Source: JBBROS01 sp963792675 (GTDB lineage: Bacteria > Pseudomonadota > Alphaproteobacteria > Acetobacterales > Acetobacteraceae). From it: a stretch of DNA of 64,000 nt. The position numbers and the translations under genes are program-made. This document shows positions 12,240 to 20,254 of this stretch, piece after piece (position 1 is the stretch's first letter; every line of letters begins with the position of its first letter). Location of the stretch: NCBI GenBank assembly GCA_963792675.1, contig CAWBWT010000002.1:2480001-2544000 (forward strand), in the 5' to 3' direction. The notes under the pieces are model-generated. The model did not search any database. It worked only from the letters and a program-made list of their open reading frames with translations, and was not told where the DNA came from.

Positions 12240-12605
12240 TCAGTGACATTGCAGGTTGACCTCGGCCTGCGCGCGCCGGAGCTTTTCCGTCTGCTCCTTG
12301 GCCACCGGCGTGTCGCGGAACATGGCGCCGCGGTCGCCGAGGCCGCCCTGTTGCATGCGCAGGATGGTGTCGGCCTGCTCGTAGTCGGAATACGGCATCT
12401 GGTCGGCGATCACGTCGATACCGCAGGCGCATTTGTCGAGCGCCTCCCGCTTGAAGCCGTTCGAGGCCAGGCAGCCGATCACGTAATCGGCGCGGGCCGC
12501 CGTCGGGTAGTCGTTGATTGGGTGGCGCTGCGTCTGCGCCCGCACCGCCGCGGCGCCGGCCAACACAGCCATCGCGGCCAGGGTGGGAATCCAGGCGCGT
12601 CTCAT
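12240..12605 (-). CDS. small secreted protein of unknown function
   Basis: A 121-residue protein with a clear Sec signal peptide (MRRAWIPTLAAMAVLAGAAA, cleavage near VRAQ). The mature part of about 97 residues holds four Cys: one in IGCLAS, a CxC pair in DKCACGI and one in NLQCH at the very C-terminus. The pattern suggests disulfides or metal/haem contact, but it has no CxxCH. I do not recognise the family. Its ATG overlaps the stop of the upstream 245-residue gene, so the two are translationally coupled, and tonB follows. Proximity to the xox cluster 2.4 kb away makes a methanol- or lanthanide-related envelope role conceivable but unproven. Confidence 0.7.
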   Translation of the reverse strand: MRRAWIPTLAAMAVLAGAAAVRAQTQRHPINDYPTAARADYVIGCLASNGFKREALDKCACGIDVIADQMPYSDYEQADTILRMQQGGLGDRGAMFRDTPVAKEQTEKLRRAQAEVNLQCH

Positions 12606-13339
12606 GGTTCGGTCCCCCCGTAGCTGAGTTTTTCCGAGAAGGGGGGCAACTGCATCGCCGGGTCGCCGGGCATATCGATGGTGATCGCCGCAATCCCGCC
12701 CGGCACCGCGTCGGCCAAGGTGAAGGCATAGCGCTTCTGCTTGACCATCGGCAGCCGGTCGAACCGGTCATCGTGCTCGAACGGCTGCACCGAGACGACG
12801 CGGGCGGGGACAGTGCGGCCCTGGAACGGGATCTCGGTCGCAGTGATCGTCGCGCGCTCGACGAACGACTTGCGGATGTTGTTGCGGAAATATGCGGCAG
12901 ACAGCCCGAGCGACTGCTTCATTCCGAGCACATCCCGTTCCATGACCAGCATCAGCAGTGGGTTGCCGCGAAAGCCGTCCAGCTCGGGATAGTTAACCTT
13001 GCGGGAACCAGTCAAGAAGTCGAAACTAACATCCTTCGAACCGTCGGCGTTGACGCGTCGAATGTGCAACGCGACCTTGTCCGCGAAACCCTCGGGTCCT
13101 CCGCGCACAAAGTCGTAATCCAGCGTTAAGGGTTGGCGCACATTTTGCAAATGCGGCGTTTCGAAGAGCGCGATCTGGGCCGCACTGAGCGGACGCGGGT
13201 CGTCGGCCGGAGTGAGTTGCGCGGGCGCCTCGGGACGAGGCGTTTGGGCCAAGACCGGGCTTGCCATAATCAGGGCAATCCCCAGGAAGGAGATGGCCGT
13301 TGTAAACCCGTTCGAGCGAGCGCTCGGGAGAAAAGGCAT
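12602..13339 (-). CDS. secreted protein of unknown function, 245 aa
   Basis: Starting at 13339 it begins MPFLPSARSNGFTTAISFLG with a hydrophobic core and a cleavage site after ASPVLAQ, so it is exported. The mature protein is mostly predicted beta: repeated short hydrophobic/polar strands (LTLDYDFVRGG, VALHIRRV, ATITATEIPFQGRTVPARVV), with no Cys and no obvious catalytic motif. I do not recognise it. A longer frame extends upstream to 13441 but would place 34 unrelated residues before the signal peptide. The chosen start has AAGGA 11 nt upstream. It overlaps the next small plus-strand gene at the start codon (shared CATG). Confidence 0.65.
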   Translation of the reverse strand: MPFLPSARSNGFTTAISFLGIALIMASPVLAQTPRPEAPAQLTPADDPRPLSAAQIALFETPHLQNVRQPLTLDYDFVRGGPEGFADKVALHIRRVNADGSKDVSFDFLTGSRKVNYPELDGFRGNPLLMLVMERDVLGMKQSLGLSAAYFRNNIRKSFVERATITATEIPFQGRTVPARVVSVQPFEHDDRFDRLPMVKQKRYAFTLADAVPGGIAAITIDMPGDPAMQLPPFSEKLSYGGTEP

Positions 13340-13544
13340 GATTGAGTTAGTCCTTGTTTTCTGCCTGTCGGATACGCCTGACCGTTGCACCGAGAAACGC
13401 GAAGCCTTCACCGAATACGCAAGCCCGATGCAGTGCACCATGAGCGCGCAGCAGCACGCGCAGGAATACCTTGCGGCGCATCCCCGCTACATGCTGGCGA
13501 AATGGCGCTGTGAGGTCGACAAGCCGCACGACCGCCCGGTCTGA
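13338..13544 (+). CDS. conserved small protein, 68 aa
   Basis: A 68-residue protein with four Cys (positions 9, 17, 33 and 58) in the pattern FCLSDTPDRC...MQC...KWRCE. It resembles a small conserved proteobacterial family I recognise only as hypothetical. There is no signal peptide; the first nine residues are moderately hydrophobic. A GGGAG Shine-Dalgarno lies 8-12 nt before the ATG at 13338. The ATG shares the palindrome CATG with the start of the divergent 245-residue gene, so their promoters must lie inside each other's coding region or one start is mis-set. Function unknown; Cys spacing could suit metal binding. Confidence 0.55.
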   Translation: MIELVLVFCLSDTPDRCTEKREAFTEYASPMQCTMSAQQHAQEYLAAHPRYMLAKWRCEVDKPHDRPV

Positions 13545-13592
13545 CGCCCGAGTGCGGGCGCCCGATCCACCGGGATAGCGGGCGCCCGCCGA

Positions 13593-14702
13593 TCAGAACA
13601 CCACCACGCTGCGGATCGACTCGCCCCGCGTCATCAGGTCGAACGCGTCGTTGATCCGCTCGAGCGGAAGTACGTGGGTGATCAGGTCGTCGATGTTCAG
13701 CTTGCCCTCCATGTACCAGTCGACGATGTGGGGCACGTCGGTGCGCCCGCGGGCGCCGCCGAACGCGCTGCCTTGCCAGACCCGGCCGGTCACGAGCTGG
13801 AACGGCCGCGTGCTGATCTCCTGCCCGGCGCCGGCAACGCCGATAATGGTGCTCTTGCCCCAGCCCTTGTGCGCGCATTCGAGTGCCTGGCGCATCAGCT
13901 TCGGGTTGCCGACGCATTCGAAGCTGTGGTCGGCGCCGCCTTTGGTCAGTTCGACGAGGTGCGCGACCATGTCGCCGCTGACGTCCTTGGGATTGACGAA
14001 GTCGGTCAGGCCGAACTTGCGCGCCAGTTCCTCCCGGGCCGGGTTGAGGTCCACGCCGACGATCTGGTCGGCCCCGGCGATGCGCGCGCCCTGCACCACG
14101 TTGAGGCCGATGCCGCCGAGCCCGAACACCACCACGCGGTCGCCGGGCGCCACCTTGGCGGTGAACAGCGCCGCGCCGACGCCGGTGGTAACGCCGCAGC
14201 CGATGTAGCAGATCTTCTCGAACGGCGCGTCTTCGCGGACCTTGGCCAGCGCGATCTCCGGCAGCACGGTAAAGTTGGCGAAGGTGCTGCAGCCCATGTA
14301 GTGCAGCACCGGCTTGCCCTTGTAGCTGAACCGGCTGGTGCCGTCCGGCATCAGGCCGCGGCCCTGGGTCACGCGGATCTTCTGGCACAGATTGGTCTTG
14401 CGGCTGAGGCAATAGTCGCACTCGCGGCATTCCGGCGTGTACAACGGGATGACGTGGTCGCCGGGCTTGAGCGAGGCGACGCCCGGTCCGCATTCGCGCA
14501 CGATGCCGGCGCCCTCGTGGCCCAGGATGGCCGGGAACAGCCCTTCCGGGTCCTCGCCAGACAGGGTGAACTTGTCGGTGTGGCAGATGCCGGTTGCCTT
14601 GATCTCGACCAGCACCTCGCCGGCCCGCGGCCCTTCGAGTTGGACGGTTTCGATTTGCAACGGTTTGCCGGCCTCAAAGGCGATGGCAGCACGGACGTCC
14701 AT
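13593..14702 (-). CDS. frmA: S-(hydroxymethyl)glutathione dehydrogenase / class III alcohol dehydrogenase
   Basis: A 369-residue zinc-dependent medium-chain dehydrogenase oxidising S-hydroxymethylglutathione (from formaldehyde plus glutathione) with NAD. Visible motifs are the catalytic zinc GICHTDKFTLSGEDPEG, the GHEGAGIV loop, four structural-zinc Cys in CRECDYCLSRKTNLC, and the Rossmann fold VVFGLGGIGLNVVQGA. The start at 14702 (MDVRAAIAFEAGKPL) is preceded by GGAG and matches the family; upstream residues are not conserved. It is divergent from xoxF, whose product is formaldehyde or formate. The intergenic region therefore probably carries promoters for both halves of methanol oxidation. 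The alternative symbols adhC, gfa and flhA are used for orthologues. Confidence 0.93.
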   Translation of the reverse strand: MDVRAAIAFEAGKPLQIETVQLEGPRAGEVLVEIKATGICHTDKFTLSGEDPEGLFPAILGHEGAGIVRECGPGVASLKPGDHVIPLYTPECRECDYCLSRKTNLCQKIRVTQGRGLMPDGTSRFSYKGKPVLHYMGCSTFANFTVLPEIALAKVREDAPFEKICYIGCGVTTGVGAALFTAKVAPGDRVVVFGLGGIGLNVVQGARIAGADQIVGVDLNPAREELARKFGLTDFVNPKDVSGDMVAHLVELTKGGADHSFECVGNPKLMRQALECAHKGWGKSTIIGVAGAGQEISTRPFQLVTGRVWQGSAFGGARGRTDVPHIVDWYMEGKLNIDDLITHVLPLERINDAFDLMTRGESIRSVVVF

Positions 14703-14795
14703 GAGGGGTTCTCCAGCAGGTAATCGATGGCTGCACACTACAATGCCCCGCAGGCGCGTCTACCGTGTTAAAAGCACCAGCAATGCTGACGTTCT

Positions 14796-14832
14796 TGCTG
14801 CATTGCACAACCAAGTTTGCTGCGGCGCACAA
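14796..14832. promoter_or_regulatory. direct repeats in frmA-xoxF intergenic region, candidate activator site
   Basis: The 295 bp between the divergent genes is notably AT-richer near 14830-14880. It contains two copies of TGCTGC-nnn-GCACAA (14796-14810 and 14818-14832) whose starts are 22 bp apart, about two helical turns on one DNA face. This is the usual geometry of a dimeric activator such as an OmpR- or LuxR-type response regulator. The regulator is unknown. No convincing -35/-10 pair was identified. Confidence 0.45.
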
Positions 14833-14997
14833 TATTCGCGAGTGATAAAAATTACCGTTGTTTTATGTCTTGTTAAGTTTCCACCCCCGCCCATACACTC
14901 GTTGGATGAACAAGGCGGCGGCGCTGACTCGCGACGTTGACGATGTTCACCAGCTGCCGAACGGCAGATCGTTTTTGCCCATCAGGGAGGGGTCGAC

Positions 14998-16800
14998 GTG
15001 AAAATCTCGAAGTTGTCTGCGCTCGCATGCACCACGATGCTGAGTATGGCGGCAGTTGTGGCGGCCTCGCCGGCCTCGGCCAATGATGAACTGATGAAGA
15101 TGCAGGGGGATGCCAACCAGTGGGTCATGCCCGCCGGCAACTACGCCAACCATCGTTACAGCACGCTTGACAAGATCAACGCGTCCAACGTTGCCAAGCT
15201 GCATCCGGTGTGGTCGTTCTCGACCGGCGTGCTACGCGGTCACGAGGGTGGCCCGCTGGTGATCGGCGACACGATGTACGTGCATACGCCGTTCCCCAAC
15301 AACGTGTTTGCGCTCGACCTCAACGACAACGGCAAGGTGCTGTGGAAGTACGAGCCGCACCAGGACCCGAGCGTGATCGCCGTCATGTGCTGCGACACGG
15401 TCAACCGCGGCGTGGCCTATGGCGACGGCAAGATCATCCTCAACCAGTCCGACGCGACGGTTGTGGCGCTCGACGCCAAAACCGGCAAGGAGCTGTGGCA
15501 CGCCAAGAACGGCGACCCGGCCAAGGGCGAGACCATGACCATGGCGCCCATGATCGTGAAGGATAAGGTCTATGTCGGCATCAGCGGCGGCGAGTTCGGC
15601 ACCCAAGGCCGGCTGACCGCCTACAATCTGAAGGACGGCTCGCAGGCCTGGAACGCGTTCTCGGTCGGACCGGACGACCAGATCAAGGTCGATCCGCAGA
15701 AGACCACCTCGATGGGCAAGCCGATCGGGGCGAACTCGTCACTGCAGACCTGGCAGGGCGACCAGTGGAAGACCGGCGGCGGCTCGACCTGGGGCTGGTA
15801 CTCCTACGATCCCGCCACCAACCTGATCTATTACGGGACCGGCAACCCGAGCACCTGGAACCCGGTGCAGCGGCCCGGCGACAACAAGTGGTCGATGACC
15901 ATCTTCGCGCGTGACGCCGACACCGGCATGGCGAAGTGGGTCTACCAGATGACCCCACACGACGAGTGGGACTATGACGGCGTCAACGAGATGATCCTGG
16001 CCGACATCCCGGTGAAGGGCCAGACCGTCAAGGCGCTGGTGCATTTCGACCGCAACGGCTTCGGCTACACGCTCAACCGCGAAACCGGCGAGCTGCTGGT
16101 GGCGGAGAAGTATGACCCGGCGGTGAACTGGGCCACCAAGGTGGACATGACGACGGGCCGTCCGCAAGTCGTCGACCAATACAGCACGCAGCACAACGGT
16201 GAGGACAAGAACAGCCGCAACATCTGCCCGGCGGCACTCGGGTCCAAGGATCAGCAGCCGGCGGCGTTCTCACCCAAGACCAACATGTTCTTCGTGCCGA
16301 CGAATCACGTCTGCATGGACTACGAGCCGTTCAAGGTGTCCTACACCGCGGGCCAGCCTTACGTGGGCGCGACCTTGTCGATGTATCCGCCGAAGGGCGA
16401 CACCAACCTGGGCAACTTCATCGCCTGGGACGCCGGCACCGGCAAGATCGTCTGGTCGGATCCGGAGCCCTTCTCGGTGTGGTCGGGCGCCTTGGCGACG
16501 GCCGGCGACGTGGTGTTCTACGGAACCCTCGAGGGCTACATCAAGGGCGTGGACATGAAGACCGGCAAGGAGCTGTACAAGTACAAGACTCCGTCCGGCA
16601 TCATCGGCAACATCAACACCTACACGCATGGCGGCAAGCAATATATCGCCGTGCTGTCGGGCGTGGGCGGCTGGGCCGGGATCGGCATGGCGGCCGGGTT
16701 GGCCAACGACACCGACGGGCTCGGTGCGGTGGGCGCCTACAAGCAGCTGTCCAACTACACGCAGCTTGGCGGCGTGCTGACCGTGTTCGGCATCGACTAA
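14998..16800 (+). CDS. xoxF: lanthanide-dependent methanol dehydrogenase XoxF
   Basis: A 600-residue PQQ quinoprotein of the periplasm. The signal peptide MKISKLSALACTTMLSMAAV is cleaved after SASA/ANA-like ASPASA. The vicinal disulfide Cys131-Cys132 (MCCDTVNRG) caps PQQ. Metal ligands appear as Glu199 (SGGEFG), Asn283 (TGNPS), the catalytic Asp325 and the extra Asp327 in EWDYDGVNE. The DYD pair distinguishes lanthanide XoxF from calcium MxaF, which has Ala at the second position. The start is GTG with AGGGAGGGG upstream. xoxG and xoxJ follow, giving the classic xoxFGJ order. It oxidises methanol, passing electrons to XoxG. Confidence 0.95.
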   Translation: MKISKLSALACTTMLSMAAVVAASPASANDELMKMQGDANQWVMPAGNYANHRYSTLDKINASNVAKLHPVWSFSTGVLRGHEGGPLVIGDTMYVHTPFPNNVFALDLNDNGKVLWKYEPHQDPSVIAVMCCDTVNRGVAYGDGKIILNQSDATVVALDAKTGKELWHAKNGDPAKGETMTMAPMIVKDKVYVGISGGEFGTQGRLTAYNLKDGSQAWNAFSVGPDDQIKVDPQKTTSMGKPIGANSSLQTWQGDQWKTGGGSTWGWYSYDPATNLIYYGTGNPSTWNPVQRPGDNKWSMTIFARDADTGMAKWVYQMTPHDEWDYDGVNEMILADIPVKGQTVKALVHFDRNGFGYTLNRETGELLVAEKYDPAVNWATKVDMTTGRPQVVDQYSTQHNGEDKNSRNICPAALGSKDQQPAAFSPKTNMFFVPTNHVCMDYEPFKVSYTAGQPYVGATLSMYPPKGDTNLGNFIAWDAGTGKIVWSDPEPFSVWSGALATAGDVVFYGTLEGYIKGVDMKTGKELYKYKTPSGIIGNINTYTHGGKQYIAVLSGVGGWAGIGMAAGLANDTDGLGAVGAYKQLSNYTQLGGVLTVFGID

Positions 16801-16815
16801 CCAAGCTGACGCGAC

Positions 16816-16842
16816 CCCCGGCCGCACGTCACGCGGCCGGGG
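16816..16842 (+). terminator. hairpin between xoxF and xoxG, probable attenuator
   Basis: A perfect ten-base-pair stem, CCCCGGCCGC (16816-16825) and GCGGCCGGGG (16833-16842), has a seven-base loop and is followed by cactttcc. It sits 16 bp after the xoxF stop and 24 bp before xoxG. Partial termination here would keep xoxF mRNA in excess over the cytochrome and XoxJ, as expected for an abundant dehydrogenase. Function inferred. Confidence 0.55.
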
Positions 16843-16865
16843 CACTTTCCGGAGTTTCCAAATCG

Positions 16866-17315
16866 ATGCGTTACGGACCAGTGTTCGCGGCCACCGCCGG
16901 ACTTTGCGCGATGGTGGCTGTCGGCAGCACCTTTATCCCGGGTCCGGCCCGGGCCGAGAACGATCCCGTCTACACCGTCAAGAACGGCATGGTCGACCAG
17001 CACGTCTATAACGGATATCGCCGTTACGGCGAATCCTGCCATCGGTGCCACGGCCCGGATGGCTCCGGCAGCTCCTACGCGCCCAATCTCACCGACTCGC
17101 TCAAGCATCTCAGCTACGAGCAGTTCATCGAGGTGATCATCAACGGCCGGCAGAACGTGACGCAGGCGCAGAACAACGTCATGCCAGCCTTCGGCACCAC
17201 CGAGGACGTCGTCAACTACCTCGACGACATCTACGGCTACTTGAAGGCGCGCTCCGACGACAAGCTCGGCCGCGGCCGGCCGAAGCGGATCGGCGAGGAT
17301 AGCGACAACGGCTAG
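16866..17315 (+). CDS. xoxG: cytochrome c XoxG, electron acceptor of XoxF
   Basis: A 149-residue exported monohaem cytochrome c. The signal peptide is MRYGPVFAATAGLCAMVAVG, with cleavage near ARAEN. The haem site is Cys58-H-R-Cys61-His62 and the probable axial Met106 lies in NNVMPAFG. It is shorter than classical cytochrome cL (MxaG), as is normal for XoxG. The start at 16866 follows CGGAG-type spacing (ttccggagtttccaaatcg). It accepts electrons from reduced PQQ of XoxF in the periplasm. Placement directly after xoxF supports the assignment. Confidence 0.9.
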   Translation: MRYGPVFAATAGLCAMVAVGSTFIPGPARAENDPVYTVKNGMVDQHVYNGYRRYGESCHRCHGPDGSGSSYAPNLTDSLKHLSYEQFIEVIINGRQNVTQAQNNVMPAFGTTEDVVNYLDDIYGYLKARSDDKLGRGRPKRIGEDSDNG

Positions 17316-17361
17316 GTCGATCCTCGCCGCGGTCCTGCTGGCGGCGCTCGCCGCGGGGCCA

Positions 17362-18156
17362 ATGGCGGCGTTCGCTGCCAGGCCGGCCGCGGCGCAGCAG
17401 GCGGAGCTGATCACCCAGACCGAGCTGCGTGTCTGTGCCGATCCGAGCAACCTGCCGTTCTCGAACCAGGCCGGCCAGGGGTTCGAGAACCGTATCGCCG
17501 AGCTGATCGGTGCCGATCTGGACCTTCCCGTAAGCTTCGTCTGGTTCCCGCAGACGGTGGGTTTCGTCCGCAACACGTTACGCGCCCGCACCTGCGACCT
17601 CGTGATGGGCACCGTCGCCGGCGACGCGGTGATGGACACCACCAACGCTTATTACCACACCGGCTATATGATCGTGACCCGCACCGCCGACCACATCACG
17701 GCGACGTCGCTGGGCGACCCGGCCTTGGCGCAACTGCGGATCGGCTTGGTTGCGGCGACACCGCCGACCGACCTCGCCTTGAAGCACGGGCTGATGACGC
17801 ATGTGCGCGCATACTCCCTGGCGGTGGACACCCGCTTGTCCAATCCGGCCCGGGCCATGCTGCAGGACGTGGTGGACGGCAATATCGACGTGGCGCTGGT
17901 GTGGGGACCGGTCGCGGGCTACGCCATCCAGCACGACCACCTGCCGCTCACCGCAGCGTTCCTCGCGAGCGAGCCGGGCGCGCCGAGGCTCGACTACCGC
18001 ATCGGCATGGGCGTGCGCGCCAACGAGCCCGAGTGGCGCCGCCGCATCAATCAGGCGATCCGCAAGCAGGAGCCAGCCATCGCCAGCGTGCTGGCCGAGT
18101 ATGGCATTCCCATGCTCGACGAGCAGAACAAGCCGGTTGCCGCGACGACGCCGTAA
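17362..18156 (+). CDS. xoxJ: XoxJ, MxaJ-like periplasmic binding protein
   Basis: A periplasmic solute-binding-fold protein of the MxaJ/XoxJ type (quinoprotein dehydrogenase-associated). After the leader come LRVCADPSNLPFSNQAGQGF and IAELIGADL, then VSFVWFPQTVGFVRNTLRARTCDLVMG, which is very characteristic. XoxJ is thought to assist maturation or activation of XoxF. The only in-frame ATG (17362) leaves a truncated leader. The frame upstream encodes a perfect hydrophobic signal core (ILAAVLLAALAAGP) but has no ATG, GTG or TTG back to the stop at 17242. The real start may be a non-standard codon or an altered ATG around 17299-17320, just inside the end of xoxG. Confidence 0.85.
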   Translation: MAAFAARPAAAQQAELITQTELRVCADPSNLPFSNQAGQGFENRIAELIGADLDLPVSFVWFPQTVGFVRNTLRARTCDLVMGTVAGDAVMDTTNAYYHTGYMIVTRTADHITATSLGDPALAQLRIGLVAATPPTDLALKHGLMTHVRAYSLAVDTRLSNPARAMLQDVVDGNIDVALVWGPVAGYAIQHDHLPLTAAFLASEPGAPRLDYRIGMGVRANEPEWRRRINQAIRKQEPAIASVLAEYGIPMLDEQNKPVAATTP

Positions 18157-18676
18157 CGGGCTGTTGCTGCTGCTGGCCGGGCTCCTGGCGGCTGCCGTAC
18201 CCGAGCCCGATGGCTTCCGCCTCGATGACTACCGCGCTCCGGTTCCGTCGACGGTGGCCGGCGCGCGGGTCGTGTCACTCGATGACGTGCATTCGCTCGT
18301 GGATCGTGGGGCGGCCGTTCTCATCGACGTGCTGCCGGCGCCGCGGCGGCCACCGGGCATGCGGCCCGGGACGCCCTGGCTGCCGGTGGTGCATCGCGAC
18401 ATTCCCGGGAGCCTGTGGTGGCCCGACATCGGCCGCGGCGCGCTCCCGCCGGCGCTCGAGCAGCGGCTGCACCAACGCCTGGCCGAACTCGCCGCCGCCC
18501 ATCCGGGCCTCCCGCTGGTGTTCTACTGCCTGCGCGATTGCTGGATGAGCTGGAACGCCGCCAAGCGGGCGGCATTGTTCGGCGTCTCCGCCGCCTGGTT
18601 CCCGGACGGCACGGATGGCTGGCAAGACGCGGGCTATCCCATGCAGGATGTGGAGCCCGACTTCCTCGGGCAGTAA
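18137..18676 (+). CDS. PQQ-dependent catabolism-associated CxxCW-motif (rhodanese-like) protein
   Basis: A 179-residue exported protein. A TTG at 18137 gives an ideal signal peptide (LPRRRRNGLLLLLAGLLAAA) and overlaps the xoxJ end by 20 bp; no ATG or GTG fits. The mature part is a rhodanese-like fold: ARVVSLDDVHSLVDRGAAVL, an IDVLPAPRRPPGMRPG loop, and the signature YCLRDCW (Cys131, Cys135, Trp136) followed by MSWNAAKRA. Such proteins accompany PQQ alcohol dehydrogenase clusters and may handle sulfur or thiol redox chemistry. Here it closes the xoxFGJ unit. The biochemical role is unknown. Confidence 0.82.
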   Translation: MPRRRRNGLLLLLAGLLAAAVPEPDGFRLDDYRAPVPSTVAGARVVSLDDVHSLVDRGAAVLIDVLPAPRRPPGMRPGTPWLPVVHRDIPGSLWWPDIGRGALPPALEQRLHQRLAELAAAHPGLPLVFYCLRDCWMSWNAAKRAALFGVSAAWFPDGTDGWQDAGYPMQDVEPDFLGQ

Positions 18677-18698
18677 TTCGCCGAACCAGGAGCGACCG

Positions 18699-20162
18699 AT
18701 GTCCGACCAAGGCCTGATGGCACGCAAGACGGTCGAGGATATCATCGCCAGCAGCAACGCGCCCGACCACAAGCTGGCCAAGACGCTGGGACCGTTCAGC
18801 ATCACCGCAATGGGGATCGGCGCGATCATCGGCGCCGGCATCTTCGTCCTGACCGGGACGGCGGCGGCGAAATACGCTGGGCCCAGCATCGTGCTGTCCT
18901 TCGTGCTCGGCGGCATCGTCTGCGGCTTCGTCGGGCTCTGCTACGCCGAGCTGGCGGCGATGCTGCCGGTCAGCGGCAGCACCTACACCTACACCTATGC
19001 GACGCTCGGCGAGATCTTTGCCTGGATGATCGGCTGGGACCTGATCCTCGAATACGCGATGGGAGCGGCGACTGTCGCGGTGGGCTGGTCGGGCTACGCG
19101 ACCAGCCTGCTGGGCGCGATCGGCGTGCACATCCCGCCGACCCTGGCCGCGGCGCCAGGCACGCCGGTGAAGCTTTCGGATGGCAGCGAGGCGGCTGCGC
19201 TGCTGAATTTGCCGGCCGCCCTCATTATCGTGGCGCTGACGGCGATGCTGATCCTGGGAACCCGCGACTCGGCCCGGCTCAACAACGTGATGGTGGTGAT
19301 CAAGCTGCTGGTGGTGGTCGCCTTCATCGCGGCCGGAGCCTTCGCCATCGACAGCGCGCATTGGCGCCCGTTCATCCCGGATAATGCCGGCGAATTCGGC
19401 CATTACGGTTGGAGCGGCGTGCTGCGCGGGGCCGGCGTGGTGTTCTTCGCCTTTCTCGGCTTCGACGCGGTCTCGACGGCAGCTCAGGAAGCCAAGCGGC
19501 CGCAGACCGACATGCCGATCGGCATTCTCGGCTCGTTGGCGTTGTGCACCCTGCTTTATGTGCTGGTGGCCGGTGTGCTGACCGGACTCGTGCCCTTCTC
19601 CGAACTCGACGTCGCCGACCCGATCGCCAAGGGCGTGGACGTGATCGGCCAGGCCTGGTTCTCGATCGTGGTGAAGATCGGCGCGCTGGCCGGGCTCACG
19701 ACGGTGATCCTGGTGCTGCTGTATGGGCAGAGCCGGATCTTCTTCAGCATGTCCGAGGATGGCTTGCTGCCGGGGCTGTTCTCGCGCCTGCAGACGTCGC
19801 TGCAAACGCCGGTCTGGAGCCACGTCATCGTCGGCGTCGTGGTGGCCGCGGTCGCTGCGACGTTGCCGATCGGCATCCTCGGCGAGATGGTCAGCATCGG
19901 CACGCTGTTCGCGTTCGTCCTGGTGTGCGGCGCCGTGATCTACCTGCGCCGCAGCGATCGCCGCATCGAGCGGCCGTTCCGTGTCCCCGGCGTCCCGGTC
20001 GTGCCGGGATTGGGGGTGCTGTTTTGCTTGCTGCTGATGGCTGGCTTGCCGCTGTTCACCTGGCTGCGCCTGTTCGTGTGGATGGGGGTCGGCGCGGTGG
20101 TTTACTTCTCCTACGGTCGTCGCCACTCGGTGCTTCGGCGCCGGCGCTCCGAGCCGGCGTAA
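18699..20162 (+). CDS. APC-superfamily cationic amino acid permease
   Basis: A 487-residue inner-membrane transporter with about 12 hydrophobic segments. It has the APC-family start LGPFSITAMGIGAIIGAGIF and the helix 1-2 region SFVLGGIVCGFVGLCYAELA. The segment FFAFLGFDAVSTAAQEAKRP is typical of the cationic amino acid transporter (CAT) branch. The ATG at 18699 has CAGGAG upstream and follows the CxxCW gene by 22 bp. It may share the xox transcript, but a functional link is not evident. The substrate is probably an amino acid; the specific one cannot be read. Confidence 0.85.
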   Translation: MSDQGLMARKTVEDIIASSNAPDHKLAKTLGPFSITAMGIGAIIGAGIFVLTGTAAAKYAGPSIVLSFVLGGIVCGFVGLCYAELAAMLPVSGSTYTYTYATLGEIFAWMIGWDLILEYAMGAATVAVGWSGYATSLLGAIGVHIPPTLAAAPGTPVKLSDGSEAAALLNLPAALIIVALTAMLILGTRDSARLNNVMVVIKLLVVVAFIAAGAFAIDSAHWRPFIPDNAGEFGHYGWSGVLRGAGVVFFAFLGFDAVSTAAQEAKRPQTDMPIGILGSLALCTLLYVLVAGVLTGLVPFSELDVADPIAKGVDVIGQAWFSIVVKIGALAGLTTVILVLLYGQSRIFFSMSEDGLLPGLFSRLQTSLQTPVWSHVIVGVVVAAVAATLPIGILGEMVSIGTLFAFVLVCGAVIYLRRSDRRIERPFRVPGVPVVPGLGVLFCLLLMAGLPLFTWLRLFVWMGVGAVVYFSYGRRHSVLRRRRSEPA

Positions 20163-20254
20163 CGGCCGGCCGCGGCAGGCACCTCGCGGCATCTGCTCTC
20201 ATCGGCCGGACTGGTGCACTGAAGCAGAGATTGGTTCGGAACATCACGCCCTGC

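Noticed and set aside
18321..20192. Long minus-strand open frame opposite the amino-acid permease
   Set aside because: Same GC-shadow effect; composition is Arg/His/Gln-rich and the plus strand encodes a clear 12-TM permease.
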